DNA from: an uncultured Bacteroides sp.
GTDB lineage: Bacteria; Bacteroidota; Bacteroidia; Bacteroidales; Bacteroidaceae
Length of the DNA: 13,584 nucleotides
Reading direction: 5' to 3'
NCBI GenBank assembly: GCA_900556625.1
Contig: USPQ01000074.1
Span: forward strand, 1-13,584
Part shown: piece by piece, positions 13,496 to 13,584 of the stretch
How positions within the stretch are numbered: position 1 is the first letter of the stretch
Layout of the letters: every line of letters begins with the position of its first letter
Made by a program: the position numbers and the translations under genes
The notes under the pieces: model-generated
Told to the model about the DNA's origin: nothing
Database searches by the model: none
The model's input: only the letters and a program-made list of their open reading frames with translations

Positions 13496-13584
13496 ATGTA
13501 CCCTTTAAATACTTCCGTATTGTTAATATACACAGGTGGAACAATTGGTATGATTGAAAACACCACAACCGGTGCTTTGGAGAG
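13496..13584 (+). CDS. ansA: L-asparaginase, type I (5' part only)
   Basis: Only 29 codons are in the window before it ends. The translation, beginning MYPLNTSVLLIYTGGTIGMI, matches the N-terminus of bacterial asparaginases, including the TGGTIGM loop whose second threonine (T16 here) aligns with the catalytic threonine. The lack of a signal peptide and the close fit to the E. coli AnsA opening (YTGGTIGM) suggest the cytoplasmic type I enzyme, which hydrolyses asparagine to aspartate and ammonia. It is divergent from the thr operon, and aspartate is the thr pathway's starting material. Type is based on a short fragment. Confidence 0.85.
   Translation, partial: MYPLNTSVLLIYTGGTIGMIENTTTGALE

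Overview
The window looks like a Bacteroides chromosome, close to B. thetaiotaomicron or a relative. Four promoters carry the Bacteroides -7 signature TAnnTTTG, two of them with a well-spaced -33 TTG. Most start codons lack a strong Shine-Dalgarno sequence. The operon of a TPP riboswitch, TonB-dependent receptor, PnuT and thiamine pyrophosphokinase is known from gut Bacteroides. I see no insertion sequence, phage, CRISPR array, rRNA or tRNA; this is core metabolic DNA with several unusual small regulatory structures.

Layout. 1-950: an IclR-family regulator on the minus strand. 950-2884: an Lrp/AsnC regulator (minus) divergent from metY (plus), a PLP-dependent O-acetylhomoserine sulfhydrylase. 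The back-to-back promoters share an intergenic region holding a spaced inverted repeat. 2951-3190: an uncharacterised 79-residue protein whose start codon lies inside a perfect 13-bp inverted repeat, followed by a bidirectional terminator. 3293-4204: an MscS-type mechanosensitive channel (minus). 4294-7949: the thiamine operon, with promoter, TPP riboswitch, outer-membrane receptor (carrying a 24-bp tandem duplication), PnuT and thiamine pyrophosphokinase. 7950-8125: a cluster of palindromes at a convergent junction. 8126-13097: the minus-strand threonine operon thrA, a phosphoglycerate-mutase-like gene, then thrC. 13098-13495: a 5' leader of about 220 nt for thrA with an apparent 19-codon Thr/Met-rich leader peptide inside a long hairpin, and a divergent promoter for the last gene. 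13496-end: the start of a type I L-asparaginase.

Functionally, the right half turns aspartate into threonine: ThrA supplies aspartokinase and homoserine dehydrogenase, ThrC is threonine synthase, and the gene between them is best read as a non-GHMP homoserine kinase. MetY uses activated homoserine from the same branch to make homocysteine, so metY and the thr operon tap one pool. Asparaginase supplies aspartate. The thiamine operon imports thiamine across the outer membrane (receptor) and inner membrane (PnuT) and traps it as TPP, whose level is read back by the riboswitch.

The least expected observations are the thr leader peptide with alternative hairpins, the palindrome cluster at 7962-8060, and the hairpin enclosing the start codon of the 79-residue gene.
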